Assembly (NCBI GenBank): GCA_020073145.1
Contig: JAIQFS010000028.1
Location: 35,685 to 99,684 of the forward strand
Direction of reading: 5' to 3'
Source of the DNA: Terriglobia bacterium
GTDB lineage: Bacteria > Acidobacteriota > Terriglobia > Bryobacterales > Bryobacteraceae
DNA: 64,000 nt
The position numbers were made by a program, and so were the translations under genes. The notes under the pieces were generated by a model. The model made no database searches and was not told where the DNA came from. It worked only from the letters and a program-made list of their open reading frames with translations. Shown piece after piece: positions 17,116 through 25,909 of this stretch; the first letter of the stretch is position 1; every line of letters starts with the position of its first letter.

Positions 17116-18063
17116 TCAGCCCAAACCCGGCACGCCGCCGAGGGTCTTGGCGAGCCGCACGGCACGCAGGACGGCCTGGACCACGGCTTCCCCGGCCGCG
17201 ACGCCGAGAGTGTTGATGTCGGCCTGGCGATCGCCTTGGGAAAGAGCGAAGGTGGTATCGCCGTCGAACATGGTGTTGACCGGATAAATGCTGCGAGCCA
17301 CGCCGAGACTGGCCATCTGGGCTAGTTTTTTGGTCTGAACTTTCGTCAGCCGGGCATTGGTGGCGACCACGGCCAGGGTGGTGTTGGAGCGCGCAAAGCC
17401 TCCGGCCGCGCCCCGCTTCATCTGTTCTTCGGTGTCGGCGAATTCGCGGCTGGCGGGTGTTTTGCGGGCACCGGCGACCGTTTTTCCAGTGGCGGGATCG
17501 CGCACGTCGCCAAAGGCGTTCACGGCCACCAGGCTGGCCACCAGAACTCCGTTGGGAAGGCTCACGGTGAAGGCGCCGATCCCGGATTTCATGGCCTGCT
17601 TCATGCCGAAGAGTTTTCCGACGGTGGCGCCGGTTCCGGCACCCACAGCGCCTTCGGCTACGGCCTCGGTAGTGGCGGCGGTGGCAGCGGCCTCACCCAT
17701 GGCCACGGTGGGGCGGATGTCGGGGCGGCCAATCCCGAGGTCGTACAGAATCGCGGCCGGTACAATAGGGACCTTGGCCGGTCCCGTGGCAAAGCCGACG
17801 CCTTTCTTTTCGAGGTAACGCCGCACGCCGGATGCGGCCTCCAGACCGAAGGCGCTGCCGCCCGCCAGCAGGATGCCATGAATCTGCTCGGTCACATGCA
17901 GGGGATCGAGCGTATCGATTTCCTGAGTTCCGGAGGCGGAACCGCGCACATCGACGCCGGCCACGGCTCCGGTCTCGCAGAGGATGGCGGTACAGCCGGT
18001 GATCGCCTGGTAATCGGAAACGTGCCCGACGCGAATGCCCGGAATGTCGGTAAGTCCTTTCAT
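17116..18063 (-). CDS. P1/S58-family aminopeptidase (DmpA-like Ntn hydrolase)
   Basis: 315 residues from ATG 18063; the longer frame lacks support. Peptidases of this family autocleave to give alpha and beta chains and remove N-terminal residues from short peptides. Motifs: LTDIPGIRVGHVSD at the start, GVDVRGSASGTQEID, GILLAGGSAFGLEAASGV, and RSNTTLAVVATNARLTK, in which the cleavage and nucleophile should be N227/T228. The usual DmpA nucleophile is Ser; Thr also occurs in the family. No signal peptide was seen. It converges on ridA and is divergent from mlaE (50-bp gap). Confidence 0.88.
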   Translation of the reverse strand: MKGLTDIPGIRVGHVSDYQAITGCTAILCETGAVAGVDVRGSASGTQEIDTLDPLHVTEQIHGILLAGGSAFGLEAASGVRRYLEKKGVGFATGPAKVPIVPAAILYDLGIGRPDIRPTVAMGEAAATAATTEAVAEGAVGAGTGATVGKLFGMKQAMKSGIGAFTVSLPNGVLVASLVAVNAFGDVRDPATGKTVAGARKTPASREFADTEEQMKRGAAGGFARSNTTLAVVATNARLTKVQTKKLAQMASLGVARSIYPVNTMFDGDTTFALSQGDRQADINTLGVAAGEAVVQAVLRAVRLAKTLGGVPGLG

Positions 18064-18112
18064 CGCCGAATTTATAGTTGTATGGTAGCATCGGATTCGG
18101 GGACCCACCTGT

Positions 18113-18877
18113 TTGCTCGATCTGCTGAAAGGGCCTGTCATTGCGGTCCAGGAATTCTTCTTGTTGGCGGCCCGCGCCGTTCGCAATATCTTCCGCAGCC
18201 CGCATTACGGGGATGACATTGCCCTGCAGATGGACAACATCGGGGTAGGCAGCCTCTTCATTGTGGTGCTGACCGGGCTTTTCAGCGGAGCGGTGATGGC
18301 GCTCCAAATGTCCCGCGTGCTCTCCCAGTATGGACAGTTGAGCAAGACCGGCACGGCGGTGGCGATCACCCTGGTGCGCGAACTGGGGCCGGACTTGACG
18401 GCCTTGATGGTGGCCGGGCGCAATGCCTCGGGAATGGCGAGCGAACTGGGGTCGATGAAAGTGACCGAACAGATCGACGCCATGCGGGCGTTGGGGACCG
18501 ACCCGGTGCAAAAGCTGGTCACGCCGCGGCTGATCGCGACCTGTGTGATGCTACCGGTCTTGACCGTGATCGCCGATTTTGTGGGGATCTTCGCCGGCTG
18601 GGTGATTTCGTTCATATTTCTGCATCTGCCTTCGAGGCTGTATTGGACTTCGGCATGGCGCGCGCTGGAATGGAATGACCTGACGCAGGGGCTGCTCAAG
18701 CCGCTGGTCTTCGCGGTCGTGATTTCCCTGATCGGCTGCTATTACGGCCTGAAGACGACAGGGGGCACACAGGGGGTGGGCCGCGCCACGACACAGGCTA
18801 TGGTGACGGCCTCGGTGCTGATCTTCATGCTGACCTACTTCATTGCCCAGATCTTCGTCAGTCAAACCAAAATCTGA
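18113..18877 (+). CDS. mlaE: MlaE-family ABC permease
   Basis: 254 residues, TTG start. The permease of an MCE-type phospholipid transporter in the inner membrane. About five to six transmembrane helices; the MlaE hallmark is ELGPDLTALMVAGRNASGMASELGSMKVTEQIDAMRALGTDP. It overlaps mlaF by 1 base (TGATG). The order permease, ATPase, MCE protein is the standard Mla core; mlaB and mlaC are not present here. The start codon was chosen because no ATG is in frame nearby. Confidence 0.93.
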   Translation: MLDLLKGPVIAVQEFFLLAARAVRNIFRSPHYGDDIALQMDNIGVGSLFIVVLTGLFSGAVMALQMSRVLSQYGQLSKTGTAVAITLVRELGPDLTALMVAGRNASGMASELGSMKVTEQIDAMRALGTDPVQKLVTPRLIATCVMLPVLTVIADFVGIFAGWVISFIFLHLPSRLYWTSAWRALEWNDLTQGLLKPLVFAVVISLIGCYYGLKTTGGTQGVGRATTQAMVTASVLIFMLTYFIAQIFVSQTKI

Positions 18878-19698
18878 TGCCGGAAGCCGCCCCATCGATC
18901 CTGCGGTTTGAGAACGTGACGGTGACCTTCGAGGACGTCACCGCGCTGGATGCCGTTTCCTTCGAAGCGCGGGAAGGCGAATCGCGAGTCATTCTGGGTG
19001 CGGCGGGGAGCGGGAAGACGATTCTGCTGAAGACCGCACTGGGGCTGTTGAAACCGGACTCCGGGAAGGTCTATGTATTCGGCCGGGAGCTGACGACGCT
19101 GCGGGAAAAGGAACTCTTCGACATTCGCAGCAAGATTGGCATGCTGTTTCAGGAAAGCGCCCTGTTCGATTCGCTGACGATTGAAGAGAATGTGGCCTAC
19201 CCGCTGGTGAATCAGAGGTCGATCCACTGTCCGGAGAAAGACGTGCACCCAAGGGTGGTGGAAGCGCTGGAATTCGTGGAACTGGGCGGCACGCTCGAAA
19301 AGTTTCCCAGCGAGCTATCGGGCGGCATGCGGCGTAGGGCTGCCATCGCGCGGGCCGTGGTCACCAGTCCGCGGCTGACCCTGTACGATTCGCCTACCGC
19401 CGGCCTCGATCCGATTACGGCCCACACCATCATGGCCCTGCTGGTGAAGGCGCGGGACGTGGCGAAGACCACCACTCTCGTCGTGACCTACCGGTATCAG
19501 GACGGGAACGTGATGGCGAATTTCCGGTACAATTCGGAACAAGAGCGGATCGAGCCGGCGCGCAACGGGGCAAGGCGGGAAGCACGGACCACGTTCATGG
19601 TGCTTCGGGAAGGCCGGCTGATCTTTGAGGGAGATCAGGATCAACTGGAGAGCTCGAAGGATCCGTACATCTCCAAATTTGTAAAGCAGCGGGAATAG
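18877..19698 (+). CDS. mlaF: MlaF-type ABC ATPase with altered Walker B and H-loop
   Basis: 273 residues. Walker A is VILGAAGSGKTILL (39-51) and the signature ELSGGMRRRAAIARA (146-160) is intact. Walker B reads LTLYDSPTAGLDP, so the catalytic Glu position is S172 (codon TCG at 19390). The H-loop histidine position reads LVVTYRYQDG, with Y205 (codon TAC at 19489). Both residues normally needed for fast ATP hydrolysis are therefore replaced. A 25-residue insertion rich in Asn, Glu and Arg (~212-238) follows the H-loop. It should power MlaE with the MCE protein, but activity may be low or regulated. It overlaps mlaE and abuts the MCE gene. Confidence 0.9.
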   Translation: MPEAAPSILRFENVTVTFEDVTALDAVSFEAREGESRVILGAAGSGKTILLKTALGLLKPDSGKVYVFGRELTTLREKELFDIRSKIGMLFQESALFDSLTIEENVAYPLVNQRSIHCPEKDVHPRVVEALEFVELGGTLEKFPSELSGGMRRRAAIARAVVTSPRLTLYDSPTAGLDPITAHTIMALLVKARDVAKTTTLVVTYRYQDGNVMANFRYNSEQERIEPARNGARREARTTFMVLREGRLIFEGDQDQLESSKDPYISKFVKQRE

Positions 19699-20772
19699 AT
19701 GCCGGAACGCAGCAAAATCCGATGGGCGCAGTTGAAGGTAGGATTGGTGTCGCTGTTTGCGATCGCCATTGCGGCCACGCTGATCTTTCTGCTAACCACG
19801 AGCCAGGGCATCCTCACCCGAAACGTGCCGTTGCGGACGTACATGGACGACGCCTCGGCCATGCAGGAAGGCACTCCCGTGCGGCTGAACGGCATCACGG
19901 TGGGCTACGTGGACAGCCTGCAACTCACCAATTCGCCCGATCCGAAGCGTGCTGTGGAATTCATCATGATGGTGGAGGACAAGCGCCTGTCGGAGATCCC
20001 GGTCGACTCGCAGACCGGAATTGCGGCGTCTAACCTGTTAGGTGACAAGTTCATTAACATCACCAAGGGACGATCGCAGCAGCACGTGAAAGCCGGCGAC
20101 GAACTGGCCAGCGTGCAAGCACAGGATATTCCGCAGTTGATGGCGCAGATGGCCGGGTTGATCACCTCGCTCCAGGGGATCCTGGGCCGCGCGGACGGTC
20201 TGTTGGCGGGCGTGGAGCAGGGAAAGGGAAATCTCGGGCTGTTCATCAAGGACCGGGAGCTGTACGACCGGCTGAACGGAATCGCGGCGGAAGGGCAGAA
20301 GCTGCTGGCCGACGTGCGCACAGGCAACGGCACGCTGAGCAAGCTGATCTACGACGACTCGCTGTACCAGGAGTTCCGCAAACCCCTCAACCGCGTGGAC
20401 GCGATTCTGGCCGACCTGCAAAGCGGGCAAGGGACGGCGGGCAAATTTTTGAAAGACCCGGCACTGTTCGACGAGGCGCGCGACTCGCTGACGCAGATGC
20501 GCGGCCTTTTGGCGGACCTCAATGCGGGCAAAGGCACGGCCGGCAAGCTTCTGAAGGACGACGAATTGAACAAGAGGCTGAACGATCTGCTGGCCAAGTT
20601 CAACACCACCATCGACAAGATCGATGCGGGACAGGGCACGATCGGCCAGCTCATGGTCAACCCGCAGCTCTACGAAGAGATCAGCGGCGCAACGCACGAA
20701 TTCCAAGTCCTGGCGAAGGACATTCAGGCGAATCCGAAGAAATTTCTGCGCATCAAGCTGGGCCTGTTTTGA
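19699..20772 (+). CDS. mlaD: MCE-domain lipid-transport protein with five 34-residue repeats
   Basis: 357 residues. TM helix 16-32, then one MCE domain (~42-125: VRLNGITVGYVDSLQL, GIAASNLLGDKFINITKG), then a long C-terminal region. That region holds five copies of a G-x-G-[NT] segment starting at residues 175, 209, 243, 277 and 311, exactly 34 residues apart, each followed by [LF]-[IL]-x-D and a Leu-rich helix. MCE proteins form hexameric periplasmic rings that shuttle lipids; the repeats likely form an extended helical barrel or needle above the ring. The start abuts the mlaF stop. The next gene overlaps by 4 bp. Confidence 0.9.
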   Translation: MPERSKIRWAQLKVGLVSLFAIAIAATLIFLLTTSQGILTRNVPLRTYMDDASAMQEGTPVRLNGITVGYVDSLQLTNSPDPKRAVEFIMMVEDKRLSEIPVDSQTGIAASNLLGDKFINITKGRSQQHVKAGDELASVQAQDIPQLMAQMAGLITSLQGILGRADGLLAGVEQGKGNLGLFIKDRELYDRLNGIAAEGQKLLADVRTGNGTLSKLIYDDSLYQEFRKPLNRVDAILADLQSGQGTAGKFLKDPALFDEARDSLTQMRGLLADLNAGKGTAGKLLKDDELNKRLNDLLAKFNTTIDKIDAGQGTIGQLMVNPQLYEEISGATHEFQVLAKDIQANPKKFLRIKLGLF

Positions 20773-21590
20773 TCTCGCGAAAACGCCTGGTGGTGAACGC
20801 GGACGACTTCGGTTTCACGCCGGACGTGAACGAGGGGATCGTGGAGGCGCATCGCCGGGGGATCCTCACGGCCACCACCCTGATGGCGACTGGCACGGCC
20901 TTCGACGACGCCGTGCGAAGAGCGCGCGAAGTTCCGACGCTGGATGTCGGCTGCCATCTGGTGCTGGTCGGCGGGGCCTCCCTGATCACGGGCAAACCGC
21001 TGCCGGCGACTGTCCGCGGGCTGATGGCGGCGGTAGCGAGCCGCCAGATCCGGGTGTATGAGGAGCTCCGCGCGCAGGTGGAGAGGATTGTGAAGGCGGG
21101 CCTGCGGCCCACGCATCTGGACACCCATAAGCATACGCATCTGGCTCCGCCGGTGCTGGAAGCCGTGGCGCGGTTGGGCGAGGAGTTCGACATTCGCTGG
21201 GTACGCCGGCCGTTCGATTTTCCCTTGGAAGCAGCTGCGCGGGGCGGAGTGCCTCTCCTGAAGCGGCTAACCAGCCGAGCGCTCCAGGTGGTCCGCCGGC
21301 GGTTTCACCGGGTGCTGGAACGCCATCGGTGCCGGACGACCGATCACTTCGCCGGATTTCAGATCACCGGGCGATTTCGCACGCGGGAATTGGTGGCACT
21401 GCTGAGCGCAATTCCGGACGGAAGCACGGAGTTGATGTGCCACCCGGGCGTGTACGGCCCGGCGCTGCGCGAGGCGCGCACGCGGCTGAAGGAGAGCCGG
21501 GAGGCGGAACTGGAAGCACTGACCGCGGGAGAGGTACGGGCGCAAGTCGAACGCCTGGAAATCGAGCTCGTGAATTACCGGCAATTGTGA
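20769..21590 (+). CDS. YdjC/ChbG-family carbohydrate deacetylase (HpnK-like)
   Basis: 273 residues, TTG start overlapping the MCE stop. Family enzymes remove N-acetyl groups from sugars using a metal. Motifs: RLVVNADDFGFTPDVNEGI (metal Asp pair), VGCHLVLVGG, HLDTHKHTHLAPPVLEA (metal His), and STELMCHPGVYG. The order and length match HpnK, named for its association with hopanoid genes; no other hopanoid gene is in view, so the link to lipid-head or surface-sugar modification is inferred from the Mla operon only. No signal peptide, so it is probably cytoplasmic. Confidence 0.85.
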   Translation: MISRKRLVVNADDFGFTPDVNEGIVEAHRRGILTATTLMATGTAFDDAVRRAREVPTLDVGCHLVLVGGASLITGKPLPATVRGLMAAVASRQIRVYEELRAQVERIVKAGLRPTHLDTHKHTHLAPPVLEAVARLGEEFDIRWVRRPFDFPLEAAARGGVPLLKRLTSRALQVVRRRFHRVLERHRCRTTDHFAGFQITGRFRTRELVALLSAIPDGSTELMCHPGVYGPALREARTRLKESREAELEALTAGEVRAQVERLEIELVNYRQL

Positions 21591-22838
21591 TCAGGGTTGC
21601 GGCGCCGCGGCGGGGGCGGATTGCTTTTCGATGAACTCCAGCTGGGACCGCACGGCGGCGGCGTCCCTGGCGTGGGGGGCGAATTTCAAATAATCGCGCA
21701 TTTCGACGGCGGCCGCGACGTAATCCCTGCGCGCCTCCAGAATCAGGCCCAGCAGGCGGGAGACCTGGGGAAGGCGGTGCTGCGTATCGAGCTTCTGCGC
21801 ACGGCGCGCGCTCTTCTCGGCGGCGGGCAACCGGTGCAGATTGTAATTGGCGATGGCATTCAAGAGAAACGCCTGGGGAAACCGGAACGAGTCGAGCCGG
21901 ACGGCCTTGTCGCTCACGTCGGCCAACTCCTGCCAACGTTGGGCGCTCAGATCGAGGAGCGAAATCTGAATATACGGCAGGACGTACGCGGCATCGGCCC
22001 GGATGGCGGCGTCGAACGATTGGCGCGCGGCATCGGTCTGTCCCTGGGATCTCTGAATTCCACCCAATTCGAACCAGGCTTCGGAGTACTTCGGAAACAG
22101 GTCGACAGCCTGCTGAAAGCTGGTCTGAGCTTCCACCGACTTCCCCTTTTTTTCCAGTTCCAGCCCTTTCCGGAATGCCTTCTTTGCGCGTTTTGGGGCA
22201 GCCAGGGTGGTGGCGCTGATGGTGGTCCCCTCGGTGGGGGCTATGCGATGAAGCAAGATGGTGCCGACGTCCGGGTTGTCGAAGGATTGGCGTGTGCTGA
22301 GATCAACGCTCTGGGACTGATATCCCGGCATCCGTGCGCGCAACTCACAGTTGAGCAGTTGTTGCGAGGTGAGACCGCCCGGAGAGGATGACGAGCCCGC
22401 CACGTCCTTGAAGTCGTCAAATCCGCTGGTGCTGGCGTCCTGCAAGGCGTCGGCACTGCGAGAGCCCAACTGGAGACTGAAGAAGCCCCTGGAGTCGGCA
22501 TACCCTTCGATTCGGGGAATGCCTCCGCAGACGCGCTCGATGGCGATGTTGTGGGGCAGTTCGGAACCGTCATCCATCATCAACATGCCGCTGATGAAGA
22601 GGGGGCGCGCAAACGTGGAATCGGGGTTGGGGTTGGGCTGATTGCCCGTGGTGTTTGGGTTGATGGGGGGACTCGGCGTGGACCCGGTACCGCGCCCGCC
22701 TCCGGAAGTGCCCCCCGGAGGCGTACCGCCGCCCGAGGAGGGTGGCGCTGCCGGCCCGCCGCGCTGGGCAAATGCCGGGGCCAGCATCAGGACCGCGGCC
22801 GCCAGCGTGAAGACACGAACGCTCAGGCTGCTTCGCAT
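21591..22838 (-). CDS. secreted TPR protein with Gly/Pro-rich N-terminus
   Basis: 415 residues from ATG 22838, which has GGAGG 5 bases upstream on the minus strand. Signal peptide 1-24 (APAFAQ). A Gly/Pro/Ser-rich linker (25-75) precedes a beta-rich carboxypeptidase-regulatory-like segment (FISGMLMMDDGSELPHNIAIERVC, YADSRGFFSLQL). From ~205 on there are about five TPR units (AKKAFRKGLELEKKGKSVEA, YSEAWFELGGIQRSQGQ, RLLGLILEARRDYVAAAVEM). TPRs bind proteins, so a periplasmic scaffold is likely. Convergent with the deacetylase gene with no gap. Function unknown. Confidence 0.82.
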   Translation of the reverse strand: MRSSLSVRVFTLAAAVLMLAPAFAQRGGPAAPPSSGGGTPPGGTSGGGRGTGSTPSPPINPNTTGNQPNPNPDSTFARPLFISGMLMMDDGSELPHNIAIERVCGGIPRIEGYADSRGFFSLQLGSRSADALQDASTSGFDDFKDVAGSSSSPGGLTSQQLLNCELRARMPGYQSQSVDLSTRQSFDNPDVGTILLHRIAPTEGTTISATTLAAPKRAKKAFRKGLELEKKGKSVEAQTSFQQAVDLFPKYSEAWFELGGIQRSQGQTDAARQSFDAAIRADAAYVLPYIQISLLDLSAQRWQELADVSDKAVRLDSFRFPQAFLLNAIANYNLHRLPAAEKSARRAQKLDTQHRLPQVSRLLGLILEARRDYVAAAVEMRDYLKFAPHARDAAAVRSQLEFIEKQSAPAAAPQP

Positions 22839-22947
22839 GTAGCCTCCACCCGTTGGCCTTAATTGTCGCACCATCCGGCTTCGGCCGTTGTTAACAAAAG
22901 GCATGGTCAGACGAAAAAAACAAAGCGCTGATAAAATGGAGCTGTCG

Positions 22948-23553
22948 ATGAAAAAGATCCTGGTTTTATCCGGCTTCTGTTTTGCCTTGATTCTCGGGGG
23001 ATGCTCCGGGGAGCCCCAACCCGTAGCCAAGAAAGCCCCGCCGGAGGCGGTTACTGGGCTGACTGCACTGTTCCGGATGTACCAGGTGGCGCGGTCGTGG
23101 GCCTCGGATGCGCAAGTGCTGAAAATGACCAGCATCGATCTGACCGACGTTCCAGAAGTGCGGGGCAAGGCAGGCGCCTGGCGAGCGACGTTCACATCCG
23201 AGTCGAGAAGCGCGGCCCGGGTGTATACCTACTCTGTGGAGGAAACCGAGCCGAACCTGCATTTGGGTGTGTTTGGCGGGCAGCAGGAGAGCTGGTCCCC
23301 AGGTTCGGCCGATAAGCCTTTTGTCATCGCAGGGGTGAAGATCGATACCGACGCCGCGTACCAGACGGCCCTCACCAATGCCGCGGAGTCGGCCAAGAAG
23401 AACCCGACGCAGACGATTTCCTTCCTTCTGGAGAAGCTGGACAAATTTACGAGTCCCAGCTGGCGGGTCATCTGGGGCGAGTCGGTGGGGACGTCCGGTC
23501 TTTCGGTCTACGTTGACGCGAGCACCGGGGCGTACCTGGAGACGATGCACTGA
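22948..23553 (+). CDS. lipoprotein of unknown function
   Basis: 201 residues from ATG 22948, preceded by GGAG 7 bases upstream. Signal peptide II: MKKILVLSGFCFALILGGC with lipobox LGGC. The mature part has alternating beta strands (GAWRATFTSESRSAARVYTYSV, PSWRVIWGESVGTSGLSVYVDASTG); the last segment resembles PepSY-type periplasmic domains. It probably sits in the inner or outer membrane facing the periplasm. It is divergent from the TPR gene and convergent with the regulator. No specific function can be assigned. Confidence 0.75.
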   Translation: MKKILVLSGFCFALILGGCSGEPQPVAKKAPPEAVTGLTALFRMYQVARSWASDAQVLKMTSIDLTDVPEVRGKAGAWRATFTSESRSAARVYTYSVEETEPNLHLGVFGGQQESWSPGSADKPFVIAGVKIDTDAAYQTALTNAAESAKKNPTQTISFLLEKLDKFTSPSWRVIWGESVGTSGLSVYVDASTGAYLETMH

Positions 23554-23570
23554 CGCCGGGTCTGGCGCGG

Positions 23571-24221
23571 TCAGAGCTCGTCGCGATACTGTTCTAAGGC
23601 GACCTTGACGAGTTGGGCGCGCGTTCGGACTCCTAGTTTGCCGAAGACCTGGCGTAGAGAGGCTTTCACGGCACCCTCGGAGATTTCAAGCCGGCCGGCA
23701 ATCTCCCGATTGGACAAGCCTTGAAAGACGAAGCGCAGCACGGTTTTGTCGCGTTCGGTGAGCCTGGGCCGGCTGGGCGTGCGGGAGCGGTCGACGGTAC
23801 GGAAGAGCGGGCCGAGGTAGGCTTTTTCGAGGCTGACCTCGCCTTGCGCGACCTGGCGGATGGTGGTGGCCAGAACCTGCGTGGAGTGATGTTTGTGCAG
23901 GATGCCGGCCACCCCGGCCTGGACGAGTTGGACGGCCTCCTGATCGCTGATTCCGGCGGTGACCACCAGGATTTGGCCCTCAAAGCCCCGACGGCGGGCG
24001 TTGATCACAAAATCGAGGGCCCGTTCCGTTCCCAAGTCGACGTCGAGGAGCACCATGGAGGCGCCACTCTTGTTGAGCAGCGCTAGTCCTTCGGTGGCCG
24101 AGGCGCATTGGCCGACGATGTTCAGATCGGGCTCGCGCTCGATCATGCGGGCCAGGCCCTCACGGAACATGGCGTGATCGTCGATCAGCAGCAGATGAAT
24201 CGTCTGGGTCGGTGCGCCCAA
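23571..24221 (-). CDS. NarL/LuxR-family response regulator
   Basis: 216 residues, TTG start. Receiver domain 1-125: LLLIDDHAMFREGL (acidic pair), phospho-acceptor D60 in MVLLDVDLG, and conserved Lys in GILHKHHS. The C-terminal LuxR-type HTH reads LTERDKTVLRFVFQGLSNREIAGRLEISEGAVKASLRQVFGKLGV, the usual NarL pattern. It binds DNA when phosphorylated by a partner kinase. No kinase gene is adjacent; the nearest histidine kinase is at 29854-31254. It is 111 bp downstream of the amt operon on the same strand. Confidence 0.93.
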   Translation of the reverse strand: MGAPTQTIHLLLIDDHAMFREGLARMIEREPDLNIVGQCASATEGLALLNKSGASMVLLDVDLGTERALDFVINARRRGFEGQILVVTAGISDQEAVQLVQAGVAGILHKHHSTQVLATTIRQVAQGEVSLEKAYLGPLFRTVDRSRTPSRPRLTERDKTVLRFVFQGLSNREIAGRLEISEGAVKASLRQVFGKLGVRTRAQLVKVALEQYRDEL

Positions 24222-24332
24222 TTCAGATAACCTCGCAACGCCTGAAGTACCACTGTAGAACAGAGGTGTGCCCGGTGGAGGCAGGAGGTGGACCTCGGAG
24301 TGGGGCGATTTGCGGCGCCGCAGACGGTTGTC

Positions 24333-25673
24333 TCACCGCGGCAGGAACTCGTCGTTGTGGATCATGAATTCGGGATAAGCGCCGGCGCCCAGTTCGTACA
24401 GGTCCAGGCCCTGACGCTCGCCTTCGGGGGCCGCGCGCAGCGGCAAGAGGCGGTTCAAGAGCCAGTTCGCGGCGTAGGCCAGGGGGAGCACCAACCCGAG
24501 CAAAGTGGCCGCACCGATGAGCTGGGCGAGCCACTGGCCGCTATCCCCGAGGGAAACGGCTTGCGAGAGACTCTCGGCGGTGTTGCGCACCGGAACCGGG
24601 AAGCGTCCGAGCAAACCGACGGCCAGCACGCCCCAGAGACCGCCGAGGGCATGGACGGAAACGGCTCCGGCGGGGTCGTCGATTTTCAGCCGCAGCTCGA
24701 GATTTTCAATGGCCAGCGGAATGAGGATGCCGGCGACCATGCCAATGAGGATGGCGGCTGCCGGGGGCACGAAGGCGCAAGCCCCACTTCCGGCCGCTAA
24801 TCCAGCCACCCAGCCGTTGGCGCTCAGGGAGGCATCGGGGCGGCCAAAGCGAACGCGGGTGACGACAGCTGCAGCGCCCGCGGCGGCGGCGGCGGATAGG
24901 GTGGTGTTCACCGCGATCAGGGCGATGCGGCGCGGGTCGACCCCGCTGAACAAGAGGGCGCCGGCGGAATTGAGGCCGAGCCAGCCGACCCAAGCCATCA
25001 GACATCCGAATAGAACAAACACGGCGTTGTGACCTGGAATGGCGGTCGGCATGCCGTCGTGGGTGAACTTGCCGCGGCGGGGGCCGAGGATCCAGGCAAG
25101 GGCCAGCGCGGTGAGCCCGCCCACGGACTGAATCACGGCGGAGCCGCCGGTGTCCACAAAACCGTGGCCGAGGCCATAGTTCACACCGAGCGCGGCCAAC
25201 CAGCCGCCGCCCCAGACGGCGTGCGCAAACAAAGGGTAAATCAAGCCGGCGAAGAGGGCTGCCGAAATGCACGCAGCGCCCAAACGCCAGCGCTCCGCGC
25301 CTGCTCCCAGCGGGATTAGGGCGGCCAGCGCCACCGACAGCATCTGCATCCAGGCCGCCAGCGAAGCGGGCGACCCATTCCAGTCCACCCCAACCCAGAA
25401 TGGGGACTGGCCTGCGAGCCAGTTCCACTCCTTGCCATGGATCCGCACCACATGGGCCGGCCCGCCGATGACCCCCTGCCAGGCGAAGCCACAGACGAAA
25501 TAGGCGCCGGCGGCGACGGAGACCACGCACAAGGTCGACATCATGACGTGGGTGGCGTTGCGCGATCGGACCAGTCCGGCGTTCATCAAGGCGAGGCCCG
25601 CGATGGCGAAGGGGATCAGAAGAATCGAGAACAGAGCGAGGGCCGTGCCGGCGTCGGAGAGGGTGGGAGTCAC
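24333..25673 (-). CDS. amt: Amt-family ammonium transporter with Gln at the first twin-His position
   Basis: 446 residues, GTG start overlapping the stop of the small membrane gene (GTGA). Eleven TM helices are expected. Landmarks: LALMNAGLVRSRNATHVMM, YPLFAHAVWGGGWLA, GRPDASLSANGWVAGL, and the C-terminal GLDLYELGAGAYPEF that contacts PII proteins. The TM5 motif reads VDTGGSAVIQSVGG: D174 is kept, but the histidine equal to E. coli H168 is Q182 (codon CAG, bases 25130-25128). The second pore histidine, H341 in DDPAGAVSVHALGG, is present. The twin-His pair shapes selectivity in the pore, so conduction may be altered. No N-terminal signal peptide. Confidence 0.92.
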   Translation of the reverse strand: MTPTLSDAGTALALFSILLIPFAIAGLALMNAGLVRSRNATHVMMSTLCVVSVAAGAYFVCGFAWQGVIGGPAHVVRIHGKEWNWLAGQSPFWVGVDWNGSPASLAAWMQMLSVALAALIPLGAGAERWRLGAACISAALFAGLIYPLFAHAVWGGGWLAALGVNYGLGHGFVDTGGSAVIQSVGGLTALALAWILGPRRGKFTHDGMPTAIPGHNAVFVLFGCLMAWVGWLGLNSAGALLFSGVDPRRIALIAVNTTLSAAAAAGAAAVVTRVRFGRPDASLSANGWVAGLAAGSGACAFVPPAAAILIGMVAGILIPLAIENLELRLKIDDPAGAVSVHALGGLWGVLAVGLLGRFPVPVRNTAESLSQAVSLGDSGQWLAQLIGAATLLGLVLPLAYAANWLLNRLLPLRAAPEGERQGLDLYELGAGAYPEFMIHNDEFLPR

Positions 25674-25852
25674 TGGTGCCCCCCCCCGCGCGATAGCCGG
25701 TGCTCCCGGAAAACCAGCACCAAGGCCAGGACCTCTACGCCCATGCCGGCCAGCACGAAGCTAGTCTGGGCTCCCCCGGCGTGCAGCAGGGCGATCGCGG
25801 TCAGCACCAGCAACCAACCCGCCACCAACAGTAAAAAGCCAGCTATCTTCAT
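25670..25852 (-). CDS. 60-residue two-TM membrane protein upstream of amt
   Basis: MKIAGFLLLVAGWLLVLTAI opens the first TM helix (about 3-21), and a second helix spans about 30-47 (SFVLAGMGVEVLALVLVF), followed by a basic tail REHRLSRGGGHQ. ATG 25852 was chosen because it gives a clean two-helix protein; a longer frame exists without TM logic. Its stop overlaps the amt start by 4 bp, so the two are translated together. Size, topology and position match the two small genes before the amt at 37257. Function unknown; an Amt accessory or regulatory peptide is inferred. Confidence 0.7.
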   Translation of the reverse strand: MKIAGFLLLVAGWLLVLTAIALLHAGGAQTSFVLAGMGVEVLALVLVFREHRLSRGGGHQ

Positions 25853-25909
25853 GAAATCGAAACCCGCTCCGGGCTCAACATAACACAATCGGACGGAAGC
25901 CCCGCGACG

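Noticed and set aside
22888..22947. Upstream start of the lipoprotein gene
   Set aside because: The ATG at 22948 has a GGAG site and gives a proper lipoprotein signal; the extension lacks both.
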